17,418 nucleotides of DNA from an uncultured Oscillospiraceae bacterium (GTDB taxonomy: Bacteria > Bacillota > Clostridia > Oscillospirales > Acutalibacteraceae): positions 1-17,418 of the forward strand of contig UQVI01000017.1 of assembly GCA_900544515.1 (NCBI GenBank), given 5' to 3'. Made by a program: the position numbers and the translations under genes. The notes under the pieces were generated by a model, which worked only from the letters and a program-made list of their open reading frames with translations, was not told the origin of the DNA and did no database searches. Shown here in pieces: positions 6,462-13,507 of the stretch (positions are counted from its first letter, which is position 1; each line of letters starts with the position of its first letter).

Positions 6462-7811
6462 TTAATCAAGGAAGCCCTTATAATGACGCATCATCATCTG
6501 TGATTCAAGCTGACGAACTGTCTCAAGAGCAACACCGCACATAATGATGAGTGATGTACCGCCGAGTGAGATTGTCATACCGCCGTCGCTTCCGCCCTCC
6601 GTGAGCGGCTGAATAGCAAGATCACAAATAAGTGAATAAATAATCGGGAACAATGCGATAACTGAAAGCATCAATGCACCGATAAGGGTAAGCCTTGAAA
6701 GAACTCTGAAAATATAATCAGATGTCGGTCTTCCAGGTCTGATACCCGGTATTGCACCATTATTCTTACGAAGATTATTTGCCATTTCAATCGGATTGTA
6801 CTGAATTGTACTGTAGAAATAAGCAAAGAATATAATCAGCAGGAAGTACATTAATGCATACATCCAGGAGTCGCCTGTAAATGCATTAAAGAATTTTTCC
6901 CAGAAAGTACCTTTATACTTATCTTCTGAAAGGAACATCTGAACAGTTCCCGGAAGAGAGAGAATGGATGAAGCAAAGATTACAGGAAGTACGCCACTCA
7001 TATTAACCTTGATAGGCATATGAGTTGACTGACCGCCCATCTGCTTTCTGCCAACTACACGCTTTGCGTATGTGATTGGAAGTCTTCTCTCTGAATTATC
7101 CATAAATACGATGTATGCGATCATAAGAAGGAAGATTACGCATACAACCGGAACAAGAATTCTGTAAACAACTCTTCCGGTATTAAGATACTGGAATAAC
7201 TGCTGAATAAGAGTTGGGAAACGAGATACAATACCTGCGAAAAGAATAATGGAAATACCATTACCGATACCGCTTATTGTAATCTGTTCACCAAGCCACA
7301 TGATAACAGCTGTACCTGCAGTAAGAACCAATATGATAACTACAGCCTGAAATACAGCATCGAAGCCTGTAAACGCATTACCGTTTACATCTGTCATCAA
7401 ATAGTTGTTCGCACGAAGATAGAAGAAATAAGCAAGTGACTGAAGTAAGCCAAGAGCTACAGTTACGAAACGGGTGATAGAAGCAATCTTCTTTCTGCCC
7501 TCTTCGCCTTCCTTCTGCAATCTTTCAAGTGCAGGAATTGCAACTGCAAGAAGCTGCATAATGATTGAAGAGTTGATGTACGGAGTGATTGACATAGCGA
7601 AAATTGTTCCGTAAGTAAACGCACTACCTGTCATCAAGCTCATATATGTGAGTATTGTGTTTCCTTTACCAACACTGATTTCATCAACGATGTTGAGGAA
7701 AGGTACTGGAATGACTGAACCTATTCTGAAAACGAGGATAATAAATGCAGTAAACAAAATCTTTTTACGGATTTCTGCTACTTTCCACGCATTTACAATG
7801 GTTTTAATCAT
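6462..7811 (-). CDS. secY: Protein translocase subunit SecY
   Basis: The pore-forming subunit of the SecYEG translocon in the cytoplasmic membrane, working with SecA for export and with the signal recognition particle for insertion. The 449-residue protein has the ten-helix pattern of the family. Recognisable parts are helix 1 with the RIGSVIPVPFLN segment (about 30-41), the cytosolic loop SIIMQLLAVAIPALE near 81-95, and the functionally important basic cytosolic loop containing NPIEMANNLRKNNGAIPGIR before helix 9. Its ATG directly abuts the rplO stop codon (TAAATG), and GGAGG lies within the last codons of rplO, so translation is probably coupled. secE and secG are not in the window. Confidence 0.99.
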   Translation of the reverse strand: MIKTIVNAWKVAEIRKKILFTAFIILVFRIGSVIPVPFLNIVDEISVGKGNTILTYMSLMTGSAFTYGTIFAMSITPYINSSIIMQLLAVAIPALERLQKEGEEGRKKIASITRFVTVALGLLQSLAYFFYLRANNYLMTDVNGNAFTGFDAVFQAVVIILVLTAGTAVIMWLGEQITISGIGNGISIILFAGIVSRFPTLIQQLFQYLNTGRVVYRILVPVVCVIFLLMIAYIVFMDNSERRLPITYAKRVVGRKQMGGQSTHMPIKVNMSGVLPVIFASSILSLPGTVQMFLSEDKYKGTFWEKFFNAFTGDSWMYALMYFLLIIFFAYFYSTIQYNPIEMANNLRKNNGAIPGIRPGRPTSDYIFRVLSRLTLIGALMLSVIALFPIIYSLICDLAIQPLTEGGSDGGMTISLGGTSLIIMCGVALETVRQLESQMMMRHYKGFLD

Positions 7812-8255
7812 TTAAAGCACCTCCACCTTACCACCAGCAGCCTCAATCTTTGATTTAGCTGACTCACTGATAGCTGTTACCTTAACGGTAAGAGCCTTTG
7901 TGATTTCACCTTTACCAAGAATTTTAACTCCATCAAGTGTCTTTTTAAGGACACCTGCATCGATAAGAGCCTGTGCATCTACTGTAGCACCGTCTTCAAA
8001 TCTGTCGTTAAGTGTTGAAAGATTTACAATTGCATACTCAGTTGCAAAAATATTGTTGAAACCTCTCTTAGGTACACGTCTCTGAAGCGGCATCTGACCA
8101 CCCTCGAAACCGGGACGTCTGCTGTAGCCTGAACGTGACTTCTGTCCCTTCTGACCTTTACCTGAAGTTTTACCCTGTCCTGAAGCGGTACCTCTACCGA
8201 TTCTCTTTACGCTCTTCTTAGAGCCCTCTGCAGGAGAAAGTTCATGTAATTTCAT
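7812..8255 (-). CDS. rplO: 50S ribosomal protein L15
   Basis: A late-assembling large-subunit protein that threads a long basic extension into 23S rRNA. It has 147 residues. The N-terminal half is the typical glycine- and lysine-rich tract (about 20-58), starting from RIGRGTASGQGKTSGKGQKG and running to GFEGGQMPLQRRVPKRGF. The globular half ends with AAGGKVEVL. GGGGAGG lies about 9 nt before the ATG, and rpmD is 14 nt upstream. The gene ends directly against secY with no intervening base, and its final codons carry the secY ribosome binding site. Position and sequence leave no doubt about identity. Confidence 0.99.
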   Translation of the reverse strand: MKLHELSPAEGSKKSVKRIGRGTASGQGKTSGKGQKGQKSRSGYSRRPGFEGGQMPLQRRVPKRGFNNIFATEYAIVNLSTLNDRFEDGATVDAQALIDAGVLKKTLDGVKILGKGEITKALTVKVTAISESAKSKIEAAGGKVEVL

Positions 8256-8269
8256 ATCTGCACCTCCCC

Positions 8270-8449
8270 TTATTCTTCTACAACAGTTACAAGGTGAGCA
8301 ATCTTAGCGAGCTTACCCTGTGTCTGAGCATTGTCAGGCTGAACTGTTACATTGCCGATTTTACGAAGACCAAGTGAGTGGGCGGTGGCAATCTGGTCTG
8401 CTTTACTGCCGATTAAGCTCTTTGTAAGCTTGATTTTAATGTCTGCCAT
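8270..8449 (-). CDS. rpmD: 50S ribosomal protein L30
   Basis: A 59-residue large-subunit protein found by translating the gap between rpsE and rplO. It starts MADIKIKLTKSLIGSKADQI and continues through the family turn HSLGLRKIGNVTVQPDN (24-40), a compact alpha-beta fold that binds 23S rRNA. It ends LVTVVEE, the usual length for bacterial L30, which some bacteria lack. GGAGGGTGGAACA precedes the ATG. It is 13 nt after rpsE and 14 nt before rplO, the invariant rpsE-rpmD-rplO order of the spc cluster. Identity is certain. Confidence 0.98.
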   Translation of the reverse strand: MADIKIKLTKSLIGSKADQIATAHSLGLRKIGNVTVQPDNAQTQGKLAKIAHLVTVVEE

Positions 8450-8462
8450 TGTTCCACCCTCC

Positions 8463-8963
8463 TTAACCTAAAATTTCTTTGGTTGATTTGCCGCGAACTG
8501 CTGCAACCTCGTCAGCTGTTCTAAGCTTGCTTAAACCATCAATTGTTGCTCTGACAACATTGCAAGGATTATTTGAGCGGATAGCCTTTGTTCTTACATC
8601 CTTGATACCAACTGTCTCAACAACAGCACGAACAGGACCGCCGGCGATAACACCGGTACCCTTTGGAGCCGGCATAAGTAAAACTTCACCTGCGCCAAAT
8701 TTACCCTTGATTTCATGAGGGATTGTTGTTCCCTTAAGAGCAACCTTAATTACATTTTTCTTAGCGTCTTCAATTCCCTTACGGATAGCATCCGGAACCT
8801 CACCGGACTTACCGATACCGAAACCTACAAGACCATTGCCGTCACCAACAACTACAAGAGCTGAGAACTTGAAAATTCTACCACCCTTTACAGTCTTTGA
8901 TACACGGTTAATTGTTACTACTCTTTCTTCAAGCTCCATTGAAGATACGTCAATCTTTGCCAT
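8463..8963 (-). CDS. rpsE: 30S ribosomal protein S5
   Basis: S5 lies at the back of the small subunit near the mRNA entry site, where it helps unwind mRNA and maintains accuracy. The 166-residue protein has the N-terminal double-stranded-RNA-binding-like domain (about 11-75), with VVTINRVSKTVKGGRIF and GDGNGLVGFGIGKSGEVPDA. The C-terminal domain carries GTGVIAGGPVRAVVE near 102-116 and GIKDVRTKAIRSNNP after it. This V-K-G-G-R loop is the site of spectinomycin-resistance changes in other bacteria; here it reads as the ordinary sequence. GGAGGT precedes the ATG. It lies 18 nt after rplR and 13 nt before rpmD. Confidence 0.99.
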   Translation of the reverse strand: MAKIDVSSMELEERVVTINRVSKTVKGGRIFKFSALVVVGDGNGLVGFGIGKSGEVPDAIRKGIEDAKKNVIKVALKGTTIPHEIKGKFGAGEVLLMPAPKGTGVIAGGPVRAVVETVGIKDVRTKAIRSNNPCNVVRATIDGLSKLRTADEVAAVRGKSTKEILG

Positions 8964-8981
8964 AAAAATTTACCTCCTTCG

Positions 8982-9341
8982 TTAGAACTTAAGTCCGCCT
9001 TCACGAGCGCCGTCAGCAACTGCTGCCACACGTCCGTGATAAACGTAACCGCCGCGGTCAAATACGCATTCTTCAATGCCCTTTGCCTTAGCTCTGTCTG
9101 CTAATGTCTTACCAACAGCCTTAGCTGCCTCTACGTTGCCGCCGTACTCTTTGAAGTCCTTCTCAACTGTTGAAGCTGATGCAATTGTTACACCTGCTAC
9201 ATCGTCGATTAACTGTACGTAAATATTGCTGAGAGAGCGATATACGTTAAGTCTTGGACACTCAGCAGTACCGCTGATTTTGCCACGTACTCTTGTGTGG
9301 CGCTTCTGTCTTGCCTTATTGGCATCCTGTCTTGAAACCAT
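8982..9341 (-). CDS. rplR: 50S ribosomal protein L18
   Basis: L18 binds 5S rRNA and, with L5, docks it onto the large subunit. It has 119 residues. The basic N-terminal arm (about 1-25, with RQKRHTRVRGKISG) precedes the conserved PRLNVYRSLSNIYVQLIDD (29-47). The C-terminal part includes GKTLADRAKAKGIEECVFDRGGY and ends GAREGGLKF, the family's closing signature. AAGGAG lies about 8 nt upstream of the ATG. It follows rplF after 18 nt and precedes rpsE after 18 nt, the constant spc order. No abnormal features were seen. Confidence 0.99.
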   Translation of the reverse strand: MVSRQDANKARQKRHTRVRGKISGTAECPRLNVYRSLSNIYVQLIDDVAGVTIASASTVEKDFKEYGGNVEAAKAVGKTLADRAKAKGIEECVFDRGGYVYHGRVAAVADGAREGGLKF

Positions 9342-9359
9342 TGTATTTCACTCCTTCCC

Positions 9360-9899
9360 TTATTTCTTACCTGCTTTTCCTTCTTTACGACGGATATGCT
9401 CATCTGAGTACTTGATACCCTTGCCCTTGTATGGCTCAGGTGGTCTCTTTTCGCGAACCTGAGCTGCGAACTGTCCAACCTTCTGCTTATCAGCACCGCT
9501 GATAACAATTGAAGTTGCTGACGGACACTCAATCTTAATCCCCTCAGGAGCTTCCATGATAACCTGATGTGAGAAACCAAGATTCATTACAAGATTGTTG
9601 CCCTGTAACTGAACACGGTAACCAACACCGTTTACCTCTAATGTCTTCTTAAAGCCTTCTGTAACACCTGTTACCATATTAGCAATAAGTGTACGGGTAA
9701 GACCATGAAGAGATCTGTTTTCTTTCTGATCGTTAGGTCTGCTAACGATAATCTCGCTGCCTTCAACACTGATAGCCATGTTTGGATGTGCATCCAATGA
9801 AAGAGTTCCGTTCGGACCCTTAACGGTAACAGTGTTTGCGTTGATATTTACATCAACACCAGCAGGAATTGTAATAGGTTTTAAACCGATACGTGACAT
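9360..9899 (-). CDS. rplF: 50S ribosomal protein L6
   Basis: L6 sits near the sarcin-ricin loop and the factor-binding site of the large subunit. The 179-residue protein consists of the two duplicated L6 domains, about 1-82 and 83-170. It begins MSRIGLKPITIPAGVDVNIN, and the second domain contains EVNGVGYRVQLQGNNLVMNLGFSH and the 23S-contacting signature RPPEPYKGKGIKY at about 152-164. The end is a lysine-rich tail. AAGGAGGT precedes the ATG by about 11 nt, and rpsH is 15 nt upstream. The protein is ordinary in length and sequence, and identity is certain. Confidence 0.99.
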   Translation of the reverse strand: MSRIGLKPITIPAGVDVNINANTVTVKGPNGTLSLDAHPNMAISVEGSEIIVSRPNDQKENRSLHGLTRTLIANMVTGVTEGFKKTLEVNGVGYRVQLQGNNLVMNLGFSHQVIMEAPEGIKIECPSATSIVISGADKQKVGQFAAQVREKRPPEPYKGKGIKYSDEHIRRKEGKAGKK

Positions 9900-9914
9900 C
9901 CTGACTGTACCTCC

Positions 9915-10313
9915 TTACCAAATGAATGCTAAAACTTCGCCACCAACATTTTGTTTGCGAGCTTCTCTGTCTGTCATAATGCCCTTTGAAGTAGAAACGA
10001 TTGCAACACCGAGTCCCTTCATAACCTTAGGCATATCCTCTACGTTTGAGTAAATACGAAGACCCGGCTTTGATACTCTGCGAAGACCGGTAATAACCTG
10101 GCTCTTGCCTTCGCCGTACTTAAGTGTTACACGAATAACACCCTGCTTGCCATCCTCGACTACTTTAAAGTTTTTGATATATCCTTCATCAACAAGAATC
10201 TGAGCAATTGCCTTCTTCATGTTTGACGCAGGAATATCTACTGTATCGTGCTTTGCTGAATTTGCATTACGAATTCGTGTAAGCATATCAGCGATTGGAT
10301 CTGTAATATGCAT
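9915..10313 (-). CDS. rpsH: 30S ribosomal protein S8
   Basis: S8 binds the central domain of 16S rRNA early in assembly and in E. coli also represses the spc operon by binding its mRNA. The 132-residue protein begins MHITDPIADMLTRIRNANSA. The C-terminal half holds RVSKPGLRIYSN (about 80-91) and the RNA-binding signature GVAIVSTSKGIMTDREAR (102-119), ending AFIW. AAGGAGGA lies upstream of the ATG. It lies 38 nt downstream of rpsZ and 15 nt before rplF. I found no obvious S8-site mimic in the neighbouring gaps, though I did not fold them thoroughly. Confidence 0.99.
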   Translation of the reverse strand: MHITDPIADMLTRIRNANSAKHDTVDIPASNMKKAIAQILVDEGYIKNFKVVEDGKQGVIRVTLKYGEGKSQVITGLRRVSKPGLRIYSNVEDMPKVMKGLGVAIVSTSKGIMTDREARKQNVGGEVLAFIW

Positions 10314-10351
10314 TGATAATTCCTCCTTATTAGATTAGCAATTCTCAGTTC

Positions 10352-10537
10352 TTACCAAGATGATTTCTTTACGCCAGGAATCTCACCCTTATGAGCAAGT
10401 TCTCTGAAACAGATTCTGCATACACCATACTTACGAAGGTAAGCGTGAGGTCTACCGCAGATTTTGCATCTGTTGTACTGTCTTGTTGAATACTTAGCAG
10501 GCTTAGCAGCCTTAACTTTCATAGATGTTTTTGCCAC
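10352..10537 (-). CDS. rpsZ: 30S ribosomal protein S14, zinc-binding type Z
   Basis: A small-subunit head protein of 61 residues, the short zinc-containing form of S14. C24, C27, C40 and C43 form the zinc ribbon within RCKICGRPHAYLRKYGVCRI, and the protein ends GEIPGVKKSSW like its relatives. The start is GTG at 10537, supported by AAGGAGGG about 7 nt upstream and by the family N-terminus MAKTSMK; an in-frame ATG five codons later would remove those residues. The gene is 12 nt after rplE and 38 nt before rpsH, the place of rpsN in the E. coli spc operon. A zinc-free S14 paralogue, if there is one, lies elsewhere. Confidence 0.97.
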   Translation of the reverse strand: MAKTSMKVKAAKPAKYSTRQYNRCKICGRPHAYLRKYGVCRICFRELAHKGEIPGVKKSSW

Positions 10538-10549
10538 GATAATCCCTCC

Positions 10550-11092
10550 TTACTCTGCAAATGGTGCGCCCATTAACTTAAGAAGCTCACGAGCCTCTTC
10601 GTCAGTGTTTGCAGTTGTTACCATGATGATGTCCATACCACGAACAGCATCAATCTTATCATAATCAATTTCAGGGAAAATTAACTGCTCCTTAACGCCC
10701 ATAGCATAGTTACCACGACCGTCAAATGAGTTAGGATTAATTCCTCTGAAGTCACGAACTCTTGGAAGTGCGAGATTGAAGAATCTCTCAAGGAATTCAT
10801 ACATTCTGTCACCACGAAGTGTAACCTTAACACCGATTGGCATACCCTCACGGAGTTTGAAGTTAGCGACTGATTTCTTCGCACGGCAAACTACCGGTCT
10901 CTGACCTGTAATTGTCTGAAGATCTGTGATGATAGCATCTACAACCTTTGAATTTTCACGAGCTTCGCCGCAACCAACATTGATAACAATCTTGTCAAGC
11001 TTTGGGATTTGCATAACAGACTTGTATCCGAATTTCTTCATCAATGCAGGTGCAATATCGTTCTTATAAGTTTCTTTTAATACTGCTGCCAT
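10550..11092 (-). CDS. rplE: 50S ribosomal protein L5
   Basis: L5 binds 5S rRNA and contacts P-site tRNA from the central protuberance. It has 180 residues, the normal size. The conserved N-terminal segments VMQIPKLDKIVINVGCGEA (about 26-44) and ITGQRPVVCRAKKSVANFK (about 57-75) are present. The P-site loop region and FRGINPNSFDGRGNYAMGVKEQ follow near 115-136, and MDIIMVTTANTDEEARELLK comes near the end. GGGAGGA lies about 8 nt before the ATG. It follows rplX after 19 nt and precedes rpsZ after 12 nt. No irregularity was found. Confidence 0.99.
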   Translation of the reverse strand: MAAVLKETYKNDIAPALMKKFGYKSVMQIPKLDKIVINVGCGEARENSKVVDAIITDLQTITGQRPVVCRAKKSVANFKLREGMPIGVKVTLRGDRMYEFLERFFNLALPRVRDFRGINPNSFDGRGNYAMGVKEQLIFPEIDYDKIDAVRGMDIIMVTTANTDEEARELLKLMGAPFAE

Positions 11093-11111
11093 TGTTATGT
11101 TCCTCCCTTAC

Positions 11112-11414
11112 TTAAAATTCTGCACCGCATTTTTTGCAAACACGGTTACCGTCCTTACGGCCTACACGAGTTGCCTCGCCGCACTTAGGACATACTAATT
11201 GTACTTTTGAAGCATAAAGAGCTGACTCAACCTCAATAAGTCCGCCCGGCTCACCCATCTTACGAGGCTTAACATGCTTTGTAACAACGTTAACCTTCTT
11301 AACGATGACTTTGTTCTCCTTAGGACTTACAGCGATAACCTCGCCCTTAACACCCTTTGATTTACCGCTGAGTACTAAAACAGTATCACCGGATTTAACA
11401 AACATCTTACTCAT
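11112..11414 (-). CDS. rplX: 50S ribosomal protein L24 with C-terminal zinc ribbon
   Basis: L24 is an assembly initiator of the large subunit located near the exit tunnel. With the start at 11414 it has 100 residues. The KOW motif is in the first 30 residues (SGDTVLVLSGKSKGVKGEV), followed by VNVVTKHVKP and EPGGLIEVESALYASKV. The C-terminal end has two CxxC pairs, C75/C78 and C93/C96, a zinc-ribbon tail found in many but not all L24 proteins. I preferred ATG 11414 to an upstream in-frame start at 11429 because GGAGGG stands about 8 nt ahead of 11414 and would lie inside the longer form. Neighbours are rplN (15 nt upstream) and rplE. Confidence 0.97.
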   Translation of the reverse strand: MSKMFVKSGDTVLVLSGKSKGVKGEVIAVSPKENKVIVKKVNVVTKHVKPRKMGEPGGLIEVESALYASKVQLVCPKCGEATRVGRKDGNRVCKKCGAEF

Positions 11415-11429
11415 ATCTTCGCCCTCCAA

Positions 11430-11798
11430 TTAAAGTACTTCCGGAGCGAGTGAAAGGATTTTCATATAATCCTTCTCACGGAGCTCACGAGCAACCGGTC
11501 CAAAAATACGAGTACCACGAGGGGTTTTATCCTCTCTGATAATTACGGCAGCATTTTCGTCAAAACGAATATACTGACCGTCGTCACGACGTACACCTTT
11601 AGTTGTACGAACGATGACTGCCTTAACAACTTCGCCCTTTTTAACAACACCGCCGGGAGCTGCCTTCTTGACACTGGCTACGATTACATCGCCGATATTT
11701 GCATATCTTCTGCCTGAACCGCCAAGCACTCTGATGCAAAGAAGCTCTTTAGCACCTGTGTTGTCAGCTACTTTAAGACGACTTTCCTGTTGTATCAC
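11430..11798 (-). CDS. rplN: 50S ribosomal protein L14
   Basis: L14 lies at the subunit interface and forms bridges with 16S rRNA. Taking GTG 11798 as start gives 122 residues, exactly the family length, beginning MIQQESRLKVADNTGAKELL. The RVLGGSGRRYANIGDVIVASVK segment (24-45) and the GTRIFGPVARELRE signature (about 98-111) are present. AAGGAGGAAA lies about 8 nt before this GTG. The reading frame is open to an ATG at 11831, but that would add 11 residues no L14 has and would place the ribosome binding site inside the gene. The 97-nt gap upstream, after rpsQ, is unusually long for this operon and holds a terminator-like hairpin. Confidence 0.97.
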   Translation of the reverse strand: MIQQESRLKVADNTGAKELLCIRVLGGSGRRYANIGDVIVASVKKAAPGGVVKKGEVVKAVIVRTTKGVRRDDGQYIRFDENAAVIIREDKTPRGTRIFGPVARELREKDYMKILSLAPEVL

Positions 11799-11872
11799 AG
11801 CAATTTCCTCCTTCGTACTGCAAAATAACACTTTGCTAAGTTGCAGTTATTATTTTATATTGACTAAATTAC

Positions 11873-11906
11873 AAAAAAGCTGTAAATCGTAACGATTATT
11901 TAGCTT
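11873..11906 (-). terminator. Terminator-like hairpin overlapping the rpsQ stop codon (possible attenuator)
   Basis: Read on the minus strand, AAGCT (11902-11906) pairs with AGCTT (11877-11881), and the inner AATCG (11893-11897) pairs with CGATT (11885-11889) around a 3-nt loop. A 4x3 internal loop separates the stems. TTTT follows the outer arm (11873-11876). This is the layout of a weak intrinsic terminator inside the operon, between rpsQ and rplN. Only partial termination or RNA processing would fit, because 19 essential genes lie downstream. Confidence 0.42.
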
Positions 11907-12150
11907 TCTCTACAATATTAACCACACGCCATCTCTTATCCTTGCTGTATGGGCGGCATTCCATAATAAGAACCTTGTCACCTACACCGCATTCATTGTT
12001 CTCGTCGTGTGCCTTGTACTTTACAGTACGGTTAACAATCTTATTGTAAAGCGGATGACGAACCTTATCCTTGATTGTAACAACAACAGTTTTGTCCATC
12101 TTATCGCTTGATACAATACCTACTCTTGTCTTTCTGAGGTTTCTTTCCAT
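11896..12150 (-). CDS. rpsQ: 30S ribosomal protein S17
   Basis: S17 is a primary 16S rRNA binder with an OB-fold barrel, needed early in small-subunit assembly. It has 84 residues. The start MERNLRKTRVGIVSSDKMDKT is typical, and the hallmark VGDKVLIMECRPYSKDKRWRVV (about 57-78) is complete. AAGGAGGTAA precedes the ATG by about 9 nt, and rpmC ends 18 nt upstream. The last codons and the stop form the 5' arm of a terminator-like hairpin, and a 97-nt gap separates the gene from rplN. The protein itself is ordinary. Confidence 0.98.
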   Translation of the reverse strand: MERNLRKTRVGIVSSDKMDKTVVVTIKDKVRHPLYNKIVNRTVKYKAHDENNECGVGDKVLIMECRPYSKDKRWRVVNIVEKAK

Positions 12151-12168
12151 TATTCAGTTACCTCCTTC

Positions 12169-12372
12169 TTAAGAATTAGCCTTTTCAAGTTCGATAGCTC
12201 TCTCAACAGTCTTGATACGAGCGATATCTTTCTTGACAGCTTTAATTCTCATAGGGTTGTCGAGCTGATTGATTGCCTGCTGGAAATGAAGATTGAAGAG
12301 CTCTTCCTTAAGCTCTGCAAGTTTTGCTGCTCTCTGATCTGCTGTAAGAGCCTTGATTTCTGATGCTTTCAT
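12169..12372 (-). CDS. rpmC: 50S ribosomal protein L29
   Basis: A short two-helix protein beside the polypeptide exit tunnel that forms part of the docking site for trigger factor and the signal recognition particle. It has 67 residues: MKASEIKALTADQRAAKLAE, then the conserved ELFNLHFQQAINQLDNP (25-41) and VKKDIARIKTVERA. Its ATG overlaps the rplP stop codon by one base (TAATG), and the ribosome binding site GGGAGG is encoded by the last codons of rplP. Translation of the two should be coupled. rpsQ follows after 18 nt. Confidence 0.98.
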   Translation of the reverse strand: MKASEIKALTADQRAAKLAELKEELFNLHFQQAINQLDNPMRIKAVKKDIARIKTVERAIELEKANS

Positions 12373-12797
12373 TACTGCTCGCCTCCCTCTTCTTCTTTCT
12401 TAACAAACTTACACTTTACAGGAAGCTTGTTTGCTGCGAGTCTCATAGCCTCACGAGCTATCTCCTCACTAACACCGCCGAGCTCAAACATAACTCTGCC
12501 CGGCTTAACTACTGCTACCCAGTAGTCAACGTTACCTTTACCTTTACCCATACGGGTATCAGCAGGTCTTGCTGTAATAGGCTTGTCAGGGAAAATCTTG
12601 ATCCATACTTTACCGCCACGCTTTGTGTAACGTGTCATTGCGATACGGGCAGCCTCAATCTGTGCTGCTGTGATCCAAGCTGGCTCAGTAGTCTGAAGAC
12701 CATATTCACCATAAGTTACCTTATTACCTCTTGTAGCCACACCGGTCATACGACCTCTGTGCTGCTTTCTGTGTTTTACACGCTTAGGTAAGAGCAT
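12372..12797 (-). CDS. rplP: 50S ribosomal protein L16
   Basis: L16 helps organise the aminoacyl-tRNA site of the large subunit and is a late assembly protein. The 141-residue sequence starts MLLPKRVKHRKQHRGRMTG and contains LQTTEPAWITAAQIEAARIAM (about 34-54). It also has the tRNA-side RGGKVWIKIFPDKPITARPADTRMGKGKG (about 60-88), where the conserved arginine hydroxylated in some bacteria would fall. The acidic, glycine-containing tail KKEEEGGEQ carries the rpmC ribosome binding site. The ATG overlaps the rpsC stop by one base (TAATG), with AAGGGGGAA just upstream in rpsC. The gene is normal in length and position. Confidence 0.99.
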   Translation of the reverse strand: MLLPKRVKHRKQHRGRMTGVATRGNKVTYGEYGLQTTEPAWITAAQIEAARIAMTRYTKRGGKVWIKIFPDKPITARPADTRMGKGKGNVDYWVAVVKPGRVMFELGGVSEEIAREAMRLAANKLPVKCKFVKKEEEGGEQ

Positions 12798-13489
12798 TAT
12801 CTTTTTCCCCCTTCCTTACGATTTGATCTCCTCTTACTCTTGTTACGAGATTCATGGAGAACTTCACCCTGATAGATCCAGGTCTTAACACCGATTCTAC
12901 CATATGTTGTCTTTGCCTCAGCAAAGCCGTAATCGATGTCTGCACGAAGTGTCTGAAGAGGAATTGTACCCTCTTTATAAGTTTCAGAACGAGCGATTTC
13001 AGCACCGCCGATTCTGCCTGAAACCATAATCTTAATACCACGAGCACCAAGTCTCATTGTATTTCTGATAGCACCCTTAACAGCTCTTCTGAAAGATACA
13101 CGTCTCTCAAGCTGCTGAGCAATGCTCTGTGCTACGAGTGTTGCATCAAGGTCAGGCTGCTTAATCTCAACAATGTTAATGAATACTTCATTTGTATTCT
13201 TGCCTAACTTCTTTGCACAGATAGCCTTGAGCTTTTCAATCTCAGCACCCTGCTTACCGATAACCATACCCGGCTTAGCACAGTGAATATTGATTCTTAC
13301 TCTCTTGGCATCTCTTTCAATTTCTACTTTTGGAACACCTGCACCGTAAAGGGTTTCAAGGAGATACTTACGAAGATTGTAATCTTCAACAAGTGTATCA
13401 CCGAACTCACCCTTCTTTGCATACCAGCGAGAGTCCCAGTTCTTAATAACACCGATTCTTAAACCGGTTGGATTACATTTCTGTCCCAT
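12797..13489 (-). CDS. rpsC: 30S ribosomal protein S3
   Basis: S3 lines the mRNA entry channel with S4 and S5 and contributes to helicase activity of the ribosome. It has 230 residues. The N-terminal segment MGQKCNPTGLRIGVIKNWDS precedes the KH domain (about 40-108), whose GxxG loop is GKQG at 78-81. The C-terminal domain includes GAIRNTMRLGARGIKIMVSGRIGGAEIARSE (roughly 138-168) and GVKTWIYQGEV. The basic end KRRSNRKEGGKR also encodes the rplP ribosome binding site and overlaps its start by one base. AGGAGGT lies upstream of the ATG, and rplV ends 18 nt before it. Confidence 0.99.
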   Translation of the reverse strand: MGQKCNPTGLRIGVIKNWDSRWYAKKGEFGDTLVEDYNLRKYLLETLYGAGVPKVEIERDAKRVRINIHCAKPGMVIGKQGAEIEKLKAICAKKLGKNTNEVFINIVEIKQPDLDATLVAQSIAQQLERRVSFRRAVKGAIRNTMRLGARGIKIMVSGRIGGAEIARSETYKEGTIPLQTLRADIDYGFAEAKTTYGRIGVKTWIYQGEVLHESRNKSKRRSNRKEGGKR

Positions 13490-13507
13490 TTAACTTTACC
13501 TCCTCGC

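Noticed and set aside
12363..12791. A 142-codon cysteine-rich plus-strand frame opposite rplP.
   Set aside because: It exactly mirrors rplP on the other strand and has no supporting signals.
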